A stretch of DNA of 31,838 nt from NCBI GenBank assembly GCA_964596535.1, contig CAZQUR010000026.1, forward strand, positions 1 to 31,838. Reading direction: 5' to 3'. This stretch comes from GCA-002779465 sp964596535. GTDB lineage: Bacteria; Desulfobacterota; Desulfobacteria; Desulfobacterales; UBA2156. The position numbers were made by a program, and so were the translations under genes. This document shows positions 1 to 6,905 of the stretch, in pieces; position 1 is the first letter of the stretch, and every line of letters begins with the position of its first letter. The notes under the pieces were generated by a model. The model ran no database searches and was not told the DNA's origin. It saw only the letters and a program-made list of their open reading frames with translations.

Positions 1-4
1 AAGT

Positions 5-30
5 CTTCGCCGAAAGGCGAGGGTTTTTCT
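5..30 (+). terminator. Rho-independent terminator of an upstream gene
   Basis: A stem of about seven pairs (one G-U) closes on a GAAA tetraloop at 12-15 and is followed by a run of five T at 24-28. It points rightward, so it ends a plus-strand gene lying left of the window. Confidence 0.7.
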
Positions 31-50
31 CCCAATCCCCGAAAGGGACA

Positions 51-92
51 ATAAAAGGGCTGCCGCAGATCTCCAAGACCTTCCGGCAGCCC
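51..92 (-). terminator. Terminator of the small secreted-protein gene
   Basis: A perfect 9-bp inverted repeat (57-65 pairs with 84-92, arm GGGCTGCCG) is followed on the minus strand by TTTTAT. It lies about 40 bases past the stop of the minus-strand gene at 133-525. The 18-nt loop is longer than usual. Confidence 0.65.
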
Positions 93-132
93 CTGGGCCG
101 TTATGCGCACTGATCGGGATCGATTTCCGGCC

Positions 133-525
133 CTATCTTTCCCGTACGCAATAGCGCCTTTCCTCCCAATGCCCGGGATGGACCAGGCGTTTTTCCCAGC
201 GTCCCGGAATCCACCACCCTTTGCGGCCGTAATGTCCGGGAATCCAGATCCGATCATATTGCGCGGGGATCCAGATGCGTCGAACCTCCCAACGATAACA
301 TTCCGGCCGATGAGGCGGCGGGTAACGATAAAAGGGCGGCGGTGCGGGCCGATGGTAATAGGGAGGGTGTATTAACGCGCTGCCGATGAGGGCGGCACCG
401 ATTCCGATGGCAACCCCTTCCCACCGATACCGTTGCGGACTCCTTGCATCGGCACCGGATGCACCAAAGCACGCCAAAGCGGTCGTTGCGACAACGGCAA
501 AAACCAGCACGCTTTTCTTTTTCAT
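133..525 (-). CDS. Small secreted Trp/Tyr/Pro-rich protein
   Basis: A 130-residue protein with an N-terminal signal peptide: basic MKKK, a hydrophobic core, and likely cleavage near residue 26 after GADA. Next comes a glycine-zipper-like stretch (about residues 38-51, alternating G/A/I). The rest is rich in Pro, Tyr, Trp, Arg and His, with repeated units of the type WIPG/A-x-Y/W-x (WIPAQY, WIPGHY, WIPGRW, then HPGHW). These resemble the YXWV/WxPG repeats of small envelope proteins of unknown role. The start is firm: AAGGAGG lies 6 nt before the ATG. It is monocistronic, with its own terminator, and divergent from the DUF2845 gene. It is probably periplasmic or outer-membrane associated; no enzymatic motif is seen. 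Confidence 0.8.
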   Translation of the reverse strand: MKKKSVLVFAVVATTALACFGASGADARSPQRYRWEGVAIGIGAALIGSALIHPPYYHRPAPPPFYRYPPPHRPECYRWEVRRIWIPAQYDRIWIPGHYGRKGWWIPGRWEKRLVHPGHWEERRYCVRER

Positions 526-626
526 CGCAAACCTCCTTTTTTTTCCGTTTGTCCCTTTAAGACGATATCGGTTCGCATTTCGTCTACAACAGCGGAATCG
601 GATCGGAAAATTTCCAGGTCGGCGGG

Positions 627-655
627 TTTACGAAGGGATATTGGAAGCCTATATT
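627..655 (+). promoter_or_regulatory. Sigma-70-type promoter for the DUF2845 gene
   Basis: TTTACG (627-632) and TATATT (650-655) are separated by exactly 17 bp, matching consensus at 4/6 and 5/6 positions. Predicted transcription start is near 662, giving a leader of about 40 nt before the ATG at 702. Confidence 0.55.
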
Positions 656-701
656 AAGAGTCGATCAATTTAATTTGAAACAGTGGATAAAGGTGTTTCC
701 C

Positions 702-1100
702 ATGCAATCCGCTTTGATGACGCGGCAAAAATGGATTTTTTTAGCGGCGATGTTGATTTCCGTGGCATCGTCTTTCGTTATTTCCACACTCCCGGCATAT
801 GCATTTCGATGCGGCACCCGCCTGATCTCCGTCGGAGATCGCATCATCGATGTTCGTAAACACTGCGGGAAACCCGACATGGTCCAGGCCTGGGAAGAGG
901 AACGCATCCTGCGGGATTTTGGAACCTATCGGGAGGATGGAAGCCGGTATTCGCGCCGGGAGCCCTTCCTTGTAAAAGTTCATGTAAAAATTGAAGAATG
1001 GATTTATAACCCCGGTCCCAATCGATTTATCCGGATACTCCGATTCGAAAATGGACATCTGAAGGACATCGCCACCGGGGACCGCGGATATCTGGATTAA
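702..1100 (+). CDS. DUF2845-type secreted protein
   Basis: A 132-residue protein with a signal peptide ending near APAYA-F type residues (about 34) and a short mature domain. The mature part carries the DUF2845 pattern: FRCGTRLISVGD, then V-x3-CG-x-P (VRKHCGKPD), then a WIYNPG-type segment and a final strand ending in a G. The two Cys could form a disulfide in the periplasm. The ATG at 702 is chosen over an in-frame TTG at 675 because AAAGG (689-693) sits 8 nt upstream of it. A promoter lies at 627-655. The stop is five bases from the stop of the convergent ParA gene. The function of the family is not established. Confidence 0.75.
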   Translation: MQSALMTRQKWIFLAAMLISVASSFVISTLPAYAFRCGTRLISVGDRIIDVRKHCGKPDMVQAWEEERILRDFGTYREDGSRYSRREPFLVKVHVKIEEWIYNPGPNRFIRILRFENGHLKDIATGDRGYLD

Positions 1101-1105
1101 TACAA

Positions 1106-2026
1106 TTAAAAAAGGTCTTCCCTCCCCGCCACTTTCCGGACCAGATCCCGATAATCATCGGCCCCGTGGGACCCCGGAGCAAATTCAAAAATGGACTGGC
1201 CGAATGCCGGCGCCTCCGAGAGCCGGACGTTGTAGCGAATGGGTTTGCACAAAAGTTGTCCGTAAAGCTTATCCAGTTTTTCAAGGATTTTTGCGGACTG
1301 CTTGATCCGCAGATCCAGGAAAGTGGGGAGAATGTATTTCAAAGACAGGGTGTTGTGATATTTTTGGATGGAGGCCAGGCTTTTCAAAAATTCAAGGAGT
1401 CCGTGAAGGGTCATGACCTCCAGAGAAACCGGGGTCAATATTTCGGTCACATAGAATAACGCATTCACCGTCAGCGGATCCCATCCGGGAGACGTATCCA
1501 CAATGACAAAGTCGTAGGCGCTTTCAATGGGTTTGAGGGCTTCGGAGAGGGTCATTTCCCCTCCGAAATCTTTCCGGCTGATGAGCCGCTTGATGCCGGC
1601 CAGGGATTTTCCGCCGGCCAAAAGCCAGAGCCGCTCCCGCACTTGGCAAAGGGCCTCCTGGGGCGACAATTCCTTGGTGACCAGTTCCGTAAGCCCTGCA
1701 TTGGGTTTTGCTCCGAGCATGTAAGCGTCCTGCCCCTGGGTATCCGTATCCACGAGAAGAACGTCGTATCCGGCATGGGCCAATCCCGTCGCCAGATTGA
1801 CCGATGTGGTGGTCTTCCCGACACCTCCTTTGCTCAGCGCTACACCGATGGTGCGGGTTTTTTTGACTCCGACACCGGGGACCGTCGCCGTATCGGGCGA
1901 CGGCGTGGACACCGGCAGGGGAAAACGGGCGCCGCAGGCGCGGCACTTGGCCACTTTTACGTTGGGCGGGATCCGATTTTCATCGATGGGGTGCTCTTTT
2001 CGACATTCCGGACAAATCACGACCAT
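1106..2026 (-). CDS. Zinc-ribbon ParA/MinD-family ATPase
   Basis: A 306-residue protein. Residues 1-38 form an MJ0042-type zinc ribbon with C5-x2-C8 and C28-x2-C31. A Pro/Thr/Ser-rich linker follows, then a ParA/Soj ATPase from about residue 57 with a deviant Walker A (KGGVGKTT, 66-73) and an LVDTDTQGQ switch (about 91-99). ATPases of this family position cargo or DNA by binding a surface when ATP-loaded; the cargo here is unknown. The start is the ATG at 2026 because AGGAGG lies 6 nt before it. The upstream in-frame GTG (2047) would put that ribosome site inside the coding region. It is the last gene of the PilZ-RHH-ParA operon, 17 nt behind its neighbour. The zinc ribbon replaces the usual N-terminal DNA-binding part of plasmid ParAs. 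Confidence 0.85.
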   Translation of the reverse strand: MVVICPECRKEHPIDENRIPPNVKVAKCRACGARFPLPVSTPSPDTATVPGVGVKKTRTIGVALSKGGVGKTTTSVNLATGLAHAGYDVLLVDTDTQGQDAYMLGAKPNAGLTELVTKELSPQEALCQVRERLWLLAGGKSLAGIKRLISRKDFGGEMTLSEALKPIESAYDFVIVDTSPGWDPLTVNALFYVTEILTPVSLEVMTLHGLLEFLKSLASIQKYHNTLSLKYILPTFLDLRIKQSAKILEKLDKLYGQLLCKPIRYNVRLSEAPAFGQSIFEFAPGSHGADDYRDLVRKVAGREDLF

Positions 2027-2043
2027 ACCGCGCCTCCTTTTCG

Positions 2044-2442
2044 TCACTTATCTTCCGGACTGCGTTTCAAGATCTTTTTGACGAGCCGGCTGTCCTCTCC
2101 CTTTTCGTGGAATTCCTTGAGGATCATCTCCAGGGCCTGGTTGACGATCCTGGATTTGGAAATCCGCATCGTCGGTAATTCCGAGAGCATCTCAATGAGT
2201 TTTTCCCTGGTTTCTCCAAGAGTCTCGAAGATGTCTTCGGATAGATAATGGGTGGTCTTTTTCTTGAGTTTTTTGGGTTTAAAAACTTTCGTGCGCAGTT
2301 TTTCCAGTTCCGATGCCCGGGTTTCCTCCGGGATGGCCCGGTAGATGAGTTCCGTGAGTTCCTCTATGCCCGGAATCGGATCTTCGGAAAGACCCGAAAG
2401 CACGTCTTTTAAAATGTCTTTTTTTTCTTTGTCTTCCGGCAT
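2044..2442 (-). CDS. Putative ribbon-helix-helix partner protein
   Basis: A 132-residue, highly charged protein without signal peptide or membrane segment. The N-terminal half is acidic and helical, followed by a Lys-rich patch (about residues 52-62). From about 63 to 111 the pattern fits a ribbon-helix-helix fold: a short strand (TTHYLSEDIF), a helix, then an ISKSRIVNQALEMIL helix typical of the second RHH helix. RHH proteins act as dimeric DNA binders and often serve as centromere-binding partners of ParA. The ATG at 2442 is chosen because longer in-frame starts would overlap the PilZ gene; the ribosome site is weak (AAGAG). It lies between PilZ (43 nt) and ParA (17 nt). The family is not firmly recognised; the partner role is inferred from position. 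Confidence 0.6.
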   Translation of the reverse strand: MPEDKEKKDILKDVLSGLSEDPIPGIEELTELIYRAIPEETRASELEKLRTKVFKPKKLKKKTTHYLSEDIFETLGETREKLIEMLSELPTMRISKSRIVNQALEMILKEFHEKGEDSRLVKKILKRSPEDK

Positions 2443-2485
2443 TCGATGAGTATCTCTTTTGATCCCGATGTTTTTATATGTTCGC

Positions 2486-2947
2486 TTAGAAGGCGTTATC
2501 GACTTCTTGTTTTGAAAACAATACATGGCGGTTGCGTTCAAGGTAAGCTTCAAACCGGGCAAGGGATTCCGGGTCACAATGAACGATTTCAACACCGCAC
2601 AGATACTTTCCCCCTTCACAAGGAGAAACATGCACCACCCGTCCTTTGAGGGGAATGCGCGTTTTTCCGCAAATAACGGTGAAAGGATCCAGTACCTCCC
2701 CCGTAGTAAACGCATGGGATCCCGAAACGATGAATCCGATCCCCCGCCTGGCCACGTTAACGGCATCGAACCGCTTTTTACCCACCTGGACCTGAACCGG
2801 TTCCGAGGGATCCACCGGAGCCCGGTAAGTCTCCCGGGTGATCACCAGCAGTTCCAACCCCGCATCCGGCTTGTTTTCCTTGTGATTTTTTGCCACGGTG
2901 GAAACCTGTCGTCCGCTCTTTTGTTTTTTCTTTTTAATCTCCCCCAT
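2486..2947 (-). CDS. PilZ-domain protein
   Basis: A 153-residue cytoplasmic protein. After a Lys-rich N-terminus (about 1-27) comes a PilZ-like beta barrel. It holds the c-di-GMP signature R38-x3-R42 and a variant of the second motif, N64-x-A-x2-G69, where Ala replaces the usual Ser. The later strands include LKGRVVHVSP and a YLCGVEIV core. PilZ domains bind cyclic di-GMP and pass the signal to a partner. The Ala substitution leaves nucleotide binding uncertain. GGAGGG lies 7 nt before the ATG at 2947. It is the first gene of the operon with the RHH-like and ParA genes, which suggests that the second messenger may control a ParA-type positioning machine. Confidence 0.75.
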   Translation of the reverse strand: MGEIKKKKQKSGRQVSTVAKNHKENKPDAGLELLVITRETYRAPVDPSEPVQVQVGKKRFDAVNVARRGIGFIVSGSHAFTTGEVLDPFTVICGKTRIPLKGRVVHVSPCEGGKYLCGVEIVHCDPESLARFEAYLERNRHVLFSKQEVDNAF

Positions 2948-3300
2948 TGAAAAGCCCTCCGCTTTGAAGCGTTTTTCGCTGACCGCCAGGCCGAGGTTTA
3001 GCTTTGCCCTGAAAACCCGGAGAGAATATGCCCGCTCAGCGGTTTGCCCCGCCTCTTAATTTTCAGAGGATCGATCACCGGCAGCTTCGGTATTTTCGGA
3101 TGATTTTAAATCGTTATTTGACATTTGTGCCCTTGTCAATGAAAATAGCGTTTAAAAAATCCCATGAAAATGAAAACTCACCGCTCGACCGGGCTTTTTT
3201 CAAGATATGCAAAGCGCTTTTCTTCATTGACAAGATCTTCATTAGTTGCTTTTTTGGCTTGTGGAAGTTTTTTCCAACCCGCGCATTTGAAGGAGGGACC
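2948..3300. other. Divergent intergenic region between pilZ operon and glycosyltransferase
   Basis: This 353-bp stretch is visibly richer in A+T than its surroundings. The glycosyltransferase frame stays open through most of it, but the translation shows no domain and no good ribosome site before 3291. It holds the candidate promoter at 3118-3146 and a strong ribosome site (AGGAGGG, 3291-3297). No promoter for the pilZ operon could be picked with confidence. Confidence 0.5.
3118..3146 (+). promoter_or_regulatory. Candidate promoter of the glycosyltransferase gene
   Basis: A perfect TTGACA (3118-3123) is followed after 17 bp by GAAAAT (4/6). Predicted start near 3153 would give a leader of about 150 nt. 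TTGACA and the inverted TGTCAA at 3134-3139 form an imperfect operator-like inverted repeat around the -35 region. Confidence 0.4.
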
Positions 3301-4575
3301 TTGGCATCCATCGTATATTCAAACCGGAACAAACACGTGGGATTCATTTCAACCCGCCTGGCCGGAACCGACGGTGTTTCCCTGGAAACCCAAAAATGGG
3401 CCGCGATCTTTGAAAAAGAGGGGTTTGACTGCTTTTATTGTGCAGGGGAACTCGATTGGCCCGCAGAGCGCTCCTATTACATTGAAGAGGCGCACTTCCG
3501 GCATCCGGAGATCAAGGAAATCAATAACCACTGCTTCGGGGTCGTCACACGGGACCCATCCATCACCACGAAAACCCATACCCTGGCCCGGCACCTCAAA
3601 GACCATCTCTACCGCTTCATCGAGAAATTCGATATCCGGTTTCTGGTCGTCGAAAACGCGGTGACGATTCCGATCAATCTGCCTTTGGGCATCGCGATTA
3701 CCGAATTGATCGCAGAAACCGGAATCACTACCATCGCCCACCATCACGACTTTTTCTGGGAACGACAGCGGTTCAAGAGAAACGCGGTGTGGGATTATCT
3801 GAACATGGCGTTTCCTCCCAATCTCCCCAGCATTCAGCATGTGGTGATCAATTCCTCCGCGGCGCACCAGTTGGCCCTGCGGACCGGGATTTCCTCCCAC
3901 GTGATCCCCAACGTCATGGACTTTGAAAACCCGCCGCCGGTCCCGGACGCCTATGCTGCGGATGTACGAAAGGCCCTGGGTATCTCCGATGATGAAGTCT
4001 TCATCCTCCAGCCCACCCGGATCGTGAAACGCAAGCGGATCGAACTGGCCATTGAGCTCGTCCACCGTCTCGGGACCCGGGCAAAGCTGGTCATCTCCCA
4101 TGCGTCCGGCGATGAAGGGTACGACTATGAGAAACGCCTCCGGGAATACTCTCAAATGCTTTCAGTGAACACGCTTTTTTGTTGCACACACATTCAGGAA
4201 AAACGGGGCATCACGCCCGACGGCGAAAAAGTCTACGCCCTTTCGGACGTATATCCTCATTCGGATCTGGTGACGTATCCTTCCACTTACGAAGGGTTTG
4301 GAAACGCGTTTTTGGAAGCCCTCTATTTTAAGAAACCCATCGTGGTCAACACGTACTCCATCTACCTGATGGACATCAAGCCCAAGGGGTTTCGGGCCAT
4401 CGAAATGGACGGGTATATCTCAGAAGAGACGTTGAACGAAGTCCACCAGGTGCTGACGGACCGCCGGTATCGGGAAGAAATGGTGGAACACAATTACGCC
4501 GTGGCCCGGCGATATTATTCGTATTCGGTTCTGGAAAAGATGCTGACGGAGTTTATCCGGGAGTGTATCCGGTAG
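3301..4575 (+). CDS. GT4-family glycosyltransferase
   Basis: A 424-residue protein with a two-Rossmann GT-B layout. The N-terminal domain opens with HVGFISTRLAGTDGVS, the usual acceptor-side glycine loop. The C-terminal domain has LQPTRIVKRKR and ends in the donor-binding E-x7-E motif (YEGFGNAFLEAL, encoded near 4289-4324). Such retaining enzymes move a sugar from a nucleotide donor onto a lipid, glycan or small acceptor; the substrate cannot be read here. The start is taken as TTG at 3301 because AGGAGGG ends 3 nt upstream and the length then fits GT4 enzymes. An in-frame ATG at 3139 would add 54 residues of unrelated sequence with no ribosome site. No membrane segment is seen. Its 3' end overlaps the convergent GNAT gene by 23 bp. 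Confidence 0.8.
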   Translation: MASIVYSNRNKHVGFISTRLAGTDGVSLETQKWAAIFEKEGFDCFYCAGELDWPAERSYYIEEAHFRHPEIKEINNHCFGVVTRDPSITTKTHTLARHLKDHLYRFIEKFDIRFLVVENAVTIPINLPLGIAITELIAETGITTIAHHHDFFWERQRFKRNAVWDYLNMAFPPNLPSIQHVVINSSAAHQLALRTGISSHVIPNVMDFENPPPVPDAYAADVRKALGISDDEVFILQPTRIVKRKRIELAIELVHRLGTRAKLVISHASGDEGYDYEKRLREYSQMLSVNTLFCCTHIQEKRGITPDGEKVYALSDVYPHSDLVTYPSTYEGFGNAFLEALYFKKPIVVNTYSIYLMDIKPKGFRAIEMDGYISEETLNEVHQVLTDRRYREEMVEHNYAVARRYYSYSVLEKMLTEFIRECIR

Positions 4576-5083
4576 GATCAGGGTTCACCGCGTGTTCGTA
4601 CTTTTGGTCCTGGATCGTTGCTCCCCAATGGCGGATCGTCTGTTCTTCCACGAGGTGAAATCCTTCTTGCTCATAAAGCCCTTTGGCCGCATCAAGCCCG
4701 CGGAAGGTCCATAAAAAGATACGCCGAATTCCCTTTTCCGGCGAGCAGAATGCCATTGCGTTTCGAAGTAGCAAGCGCCCCAGGCCGCTGCCTTGAAACG
4801 CCGGATCAACGATAAACCAGCGGATCCGGGCGCCCTGGGTTTTTCTCAGACGGCCGTCCACAGCGATACATCCCGCAAAGGCATCCCCTGCCCGGGCCGT
4901 CCAAAAACCGTCCCTTGTCTCATCAAAATGCTCCATGAAATCCGCCAGTTCCCGTCCCACCTGGATTTCAAAAGACCTGTCGAACCCCCAATGCCGGTGG
5001 TAATAAAGGGCATGGACCTCGGTCACCTTCCCGATCACCCCGGGATAATAACCTGAAACGGCAACTGTTTCGACCCCTTTCAC
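4553..5083 (-). CDS. GNAT-family N-acetyltransferase
   Basis: A 176-residue single-domain protein. The acetyl-CoA pyrophosphate-binding loop is clear: VDPAFQGSGLGRLLL (motif A, R/Q-x2-G-x-G/A), preceded by a beta strand (RIRWFIVD) and followed by a helix and an LYEQEGFHLVEE segment (motif B) near the C-terminus. The acceptor may be a small molecule or a protein N-terminus; nothing here decides. The start is GTG at 5083, just 13 nt after the stop of the M20 peptidase gene, so the two are probably co-transcribed. Its ribosome site is weak (CAGGG). Its end overlaps the convergent glycosyltransferase by 23 bp. Confidence 0.8.
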   Translation of the reverse strand: MKGVETVAVSGYYPGVIGKVTEVHALYYHRHWGFDRSFEIQVGRELADFMEHFDETRDGFWTARAGDAFAGCIAVDGRLRKTQGARIRWFIVDPAFQGSGLGRLLLRNAMAFCSPEKGIRRIFLWTFRGLDAAKGLYEQEGFHLVEEQTIRHWGATIQDQKYEHAVNPDPTGYTPG

Positions 5084-5096
5084 GGTTCGACCCTGT

Positions 5097-6206
5097 CTAC
5101 CCGATCACTGCCGGCGAACCGTTGCGGCGAGATTCGGTTTCCACTTTCTTGACAAACCGTTCCAATCGATCATGGAGTTCACGGATGCTGGAAATCAGCA
5201 CACGCTCCTTTCGGCTGTGGGCGCTTTGTTCCCCGTTAGCACCCCAAACCACCCCCGGGACACCGAACTCGGAAAGAAACCGGGCGTCGCTTGCCCCGTG
5301 TTCGAAAGTGGTCCGGCTTTGGGGGGAAACCTCCAGCAAAAGATCAATATACGAAGATGTTCCACTGAAAAACAACGGCTCCTTTTTCAGGATCCGGAGA
5401 TCCCCATGTACCGACCGCCGCATCTCTTCATACAGGGCGTCCATATCGTCGTTTTCGGTATACCGGATGTCGAACACCGCTTCCGCGGATTCCGGGATCT
5501 GGTTGAAGGCCTTTCCGGCATGCAGGACATTGCAGCTCATGGTTCGATGCCAGTGGTCTCCGGCAGGCTCCGGAAAAAAGGACTTCAAGCGGTCATAGTC
5601 TTCAATGAACGCATCGATGGCGTTTTTTCCCAGCCAAGGCCGGGAACCATGGGCGGCTTCTCCTTTCGCAGTCAACTTCAAAGTGAAAATTCCCTTTTCC
5701 TTGACCACGATCTCTCCCACATTTCCGCCGTCCAGGGCGATACAAAAATCGGCCTTGATCCTTTCAAGGGCTTTTTTGGCACCGTTTTTCCCCCCTGTTT
5801 CCTCGTCGCCTGTAACGAGAATTCCCAAGGCGGCCTGGTTTTGGTCCATTCCTTCTTTTTTCAGCGCTTCCACATGACGGTACATCATGAAAAGAGAAAG
5901 GGCCACGGCGTATTTATCGTCGATACTCCCCCGACCGAAAAGTCGGCCGTCGGCCGTATACGGTTCAAAGGATTCATCGGGCCCGTCCACCACGTCCAGG
6001 TGGCTCATCAGCAACACCGGAACGCGACGGTTCTCGGGTGCAACCCAAAGGGAGGGAACACCGTCATGATCCATGCGCTCGTGGAAAAGCCCGTGGTCCC
6101 CAAGCCAGTTTTCGATGAAAGCGGCGCACTGTTGAATCTCTTCCGGTTTTGCCTGCACCGTTTGAAACCGGATCAGTCTTTTCGTCAACTCCAGGATTTC
6201 TTCCAT
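5097..6206 (-). CDS. M20-family metallopeptidase/deacylase
   Basis: A 369-residue protein with all the zinc ligands of the M20 (ArgE/DapE/carboxypeptidase G2) family. These are H69-x-D71 in SHLDVVDG, D97 in GRGSIDDK, the E135-E136 pair in GDEETGG, D159 in ALDGGN, and a C-terminal FEHGASDAR histidine. The central dimerisation ('lid') domain lies at about 170-280. Family members hydrolyse peptide or N-acyl bonds with two zinc ions. It has no signal peptide, so it is cytoplasmic. AAAGGA lies 8 nt before the ATG. It is followed by a GNAT gene 13 nt downstream, a pairing that suggests acyl-amino-acid or peptide turnover. Which member of the family it is (dipeptidase, deacylase, desuccinylase) cannot be set from motifs alone. 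Confidence 0.85.
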   Translation of the reverse strand: MEEILELTKRLIRFQTVQAKPEEIQQCAAFIENWLGDHGLFHERMDHDGVPSLWVAPENRRVPVLLMSHLDVVDGPDESFEPYTADGRLFGRGSIDDKYAVALSLFMMYRHVEALKKEGMDQNQAALGILVTGDEETGGKNGAKKALERIKADFCIALDGGNVGEIVVKEKGIFTLKLTAKGEAAHGSRPWLGKNAIDAFIEDYDRLKSFFPEPAGDHWHRTMSCNVLHAGKAFNQIPESAEAVFDIRYTENDDMDALYEEMRRSVHGDLRILKKEPLFFSGTSSYIDLLLEVSPQSRTTFEHGASDARFLSEFGVPGVVWGANGEQSAHSRKERVLISSIRELHDRLERFVKKVETESRRNGSPAVIG

Positions 6207-6288
6207 TTGGTCGATCCTTTCTCAAGCGCATATAATTTTTATGACCGGCATGAAAGGGGGTTTGCAAGATCGGGAAAAAGACGGCGGA

Positions 6289-6306
6289 CGGTGCCTTTTT
6301 GCACCG
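6289..6306 (-). terminator. Weak terminator-like hairpin after the receiver gene
   Basis: A 6-bp stem (CGGTGC/GCACCG) with a six-base loop lies 19 bp past the minus-strand stop at 6326. On the minus strand TTTTT follows about ten bases later, further than in a classical terminator, so termination is possible but weak. Confidence 0.3.
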
Positions 6307-6325
6307 GCGGGAAGGGGAATAATTT

Positions 6326-6706
6326 TCAGAGCGAAGCGCTTCTGACGGCTCGAGACGCTTTCAACGGTGCCAGTTCATGGATGGATTCCACCAAAGCCGC
6401 AATGGAAAAAGGCTTGGGCAAGATCGAGTCAAAATCCACCCCTTCCAAAAGCCAGGGTGTACCGGATATACCGATGACAGGCGTTCGGCTCCTTGGGGAT
6501 TGGCGGATATATCGAACCACCCCTTTTCCATCCAATCCCGGCATCATCATATCGGTGATGACCAGGTCAAAACGGGCAGTATTAAATTTTTCGATCCCTT
6601 CTTTTCCACTGACGGCGACTTCCACATGATGGCCATAGGCCTCCAACGCCATTTGGAGCATCTTCACCGTCATTTTTTCATCATCAATCACCAGAATCGT
6701 GCTCAT
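6326..6706 (-). CDS. Stand-alone response-regulator receiver protein
   Basis: A 126-residue CheY-like protein made of a receiver domain only. The acidic pocket is V-I-D8-D9-E, the phosphoacceptor is D52 in VITDMMMPG, the switch Ser/Thr lies in GISGTP (about 79-84) and the conserved Lys is K98 in LPKPF. There is no output domain; the last 15 residues are an Ala/Ser/Arg tail. It probably acts by protein-protein contact or as a phosphorelay intermediate. AAGGAGG lies 5 nt before the ATG at 6706. A good promoter lies at 6753-6781. No histidine kinase is adjacent; the nearest is the hybrid kinase at 16439-20158, which already has its own receiver. Confidence 0.9.
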   Translation of the reverse strand: MSTILVIDDEKMTVKMLQMALEAYGHHVEVAVSGKEGIEKFNTARFDLVITDMMMPGLDGKGVVRYIRQSPRSRTPVIGISGTPWLLEGVDFDSILPKPFSIAALVESIHELAPLKASRAVRSASL

Positions 6707-6752
6707 GGCTGCCTCCTTAAACCGCTTTTTGTCACAGATTCCTTTGTAGGGC

Positions 6753-6781
6753 AGTGTAAGATCCATGAACACCTTTGTCAA
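6753..6781 (-). promoter_or_regulatory. Sigma-70 promoter of the receiver gene
   Basis: On the minus strand a perfect TTGACA (6781-6776) is followed after exactly 17 bp by TACACT (6758-6753, 4/6). Predicted start near 6746 gives a leader of about 40 nt before the ATG at 6706. Confidence 0.65.
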
Positions 6782-6905
6782 CAACATATTGTACCTTTTT
6801 AAAAAAAACATCTAGATAATGTGGATTTTCCGTGTCTTTTAAAAAACTTAAGCTTGCCTTCATACAGACGTGTAAAGCATTTTTACGATTCCGTGATCAT
6901 CGATC

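Noticed and set aside
2027..2047. GTG start at 2047 for the ParA gene
   Set aside because: It would put a perfect AGGAGG inside the gene and overlap the preceding stop. The ATG at 2026 with 6-nt spacing is better.
2443..2766. N-terminal extension of the RHH-like gene
   Set aside because: It overlaps the PilZ gene almost completely and has no domain or ribosome site.
3111..3139. Minus-strand promoter for the pilZ operon from TTGACA at 3139-3134
   Set aside because: The 17-bp-spaced -10 is TAACGA (2/6), too poor to call.
3028..3300. N-terminal extension of the glycosyltransferase
   Set aside because: It has no GT-B sequence and no ribosome site; AGGAGGG next to TTG 3301 marks the likely start.
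5172..6629. Long open plus-strand frame across the M20 peptidase and receiver genes
   Set aside because: It is antisense to two genes with complete catalytic motifs and ribosome sites, and its translation shows no domain. It reflects the low stop frequency of GC-rich DNA.
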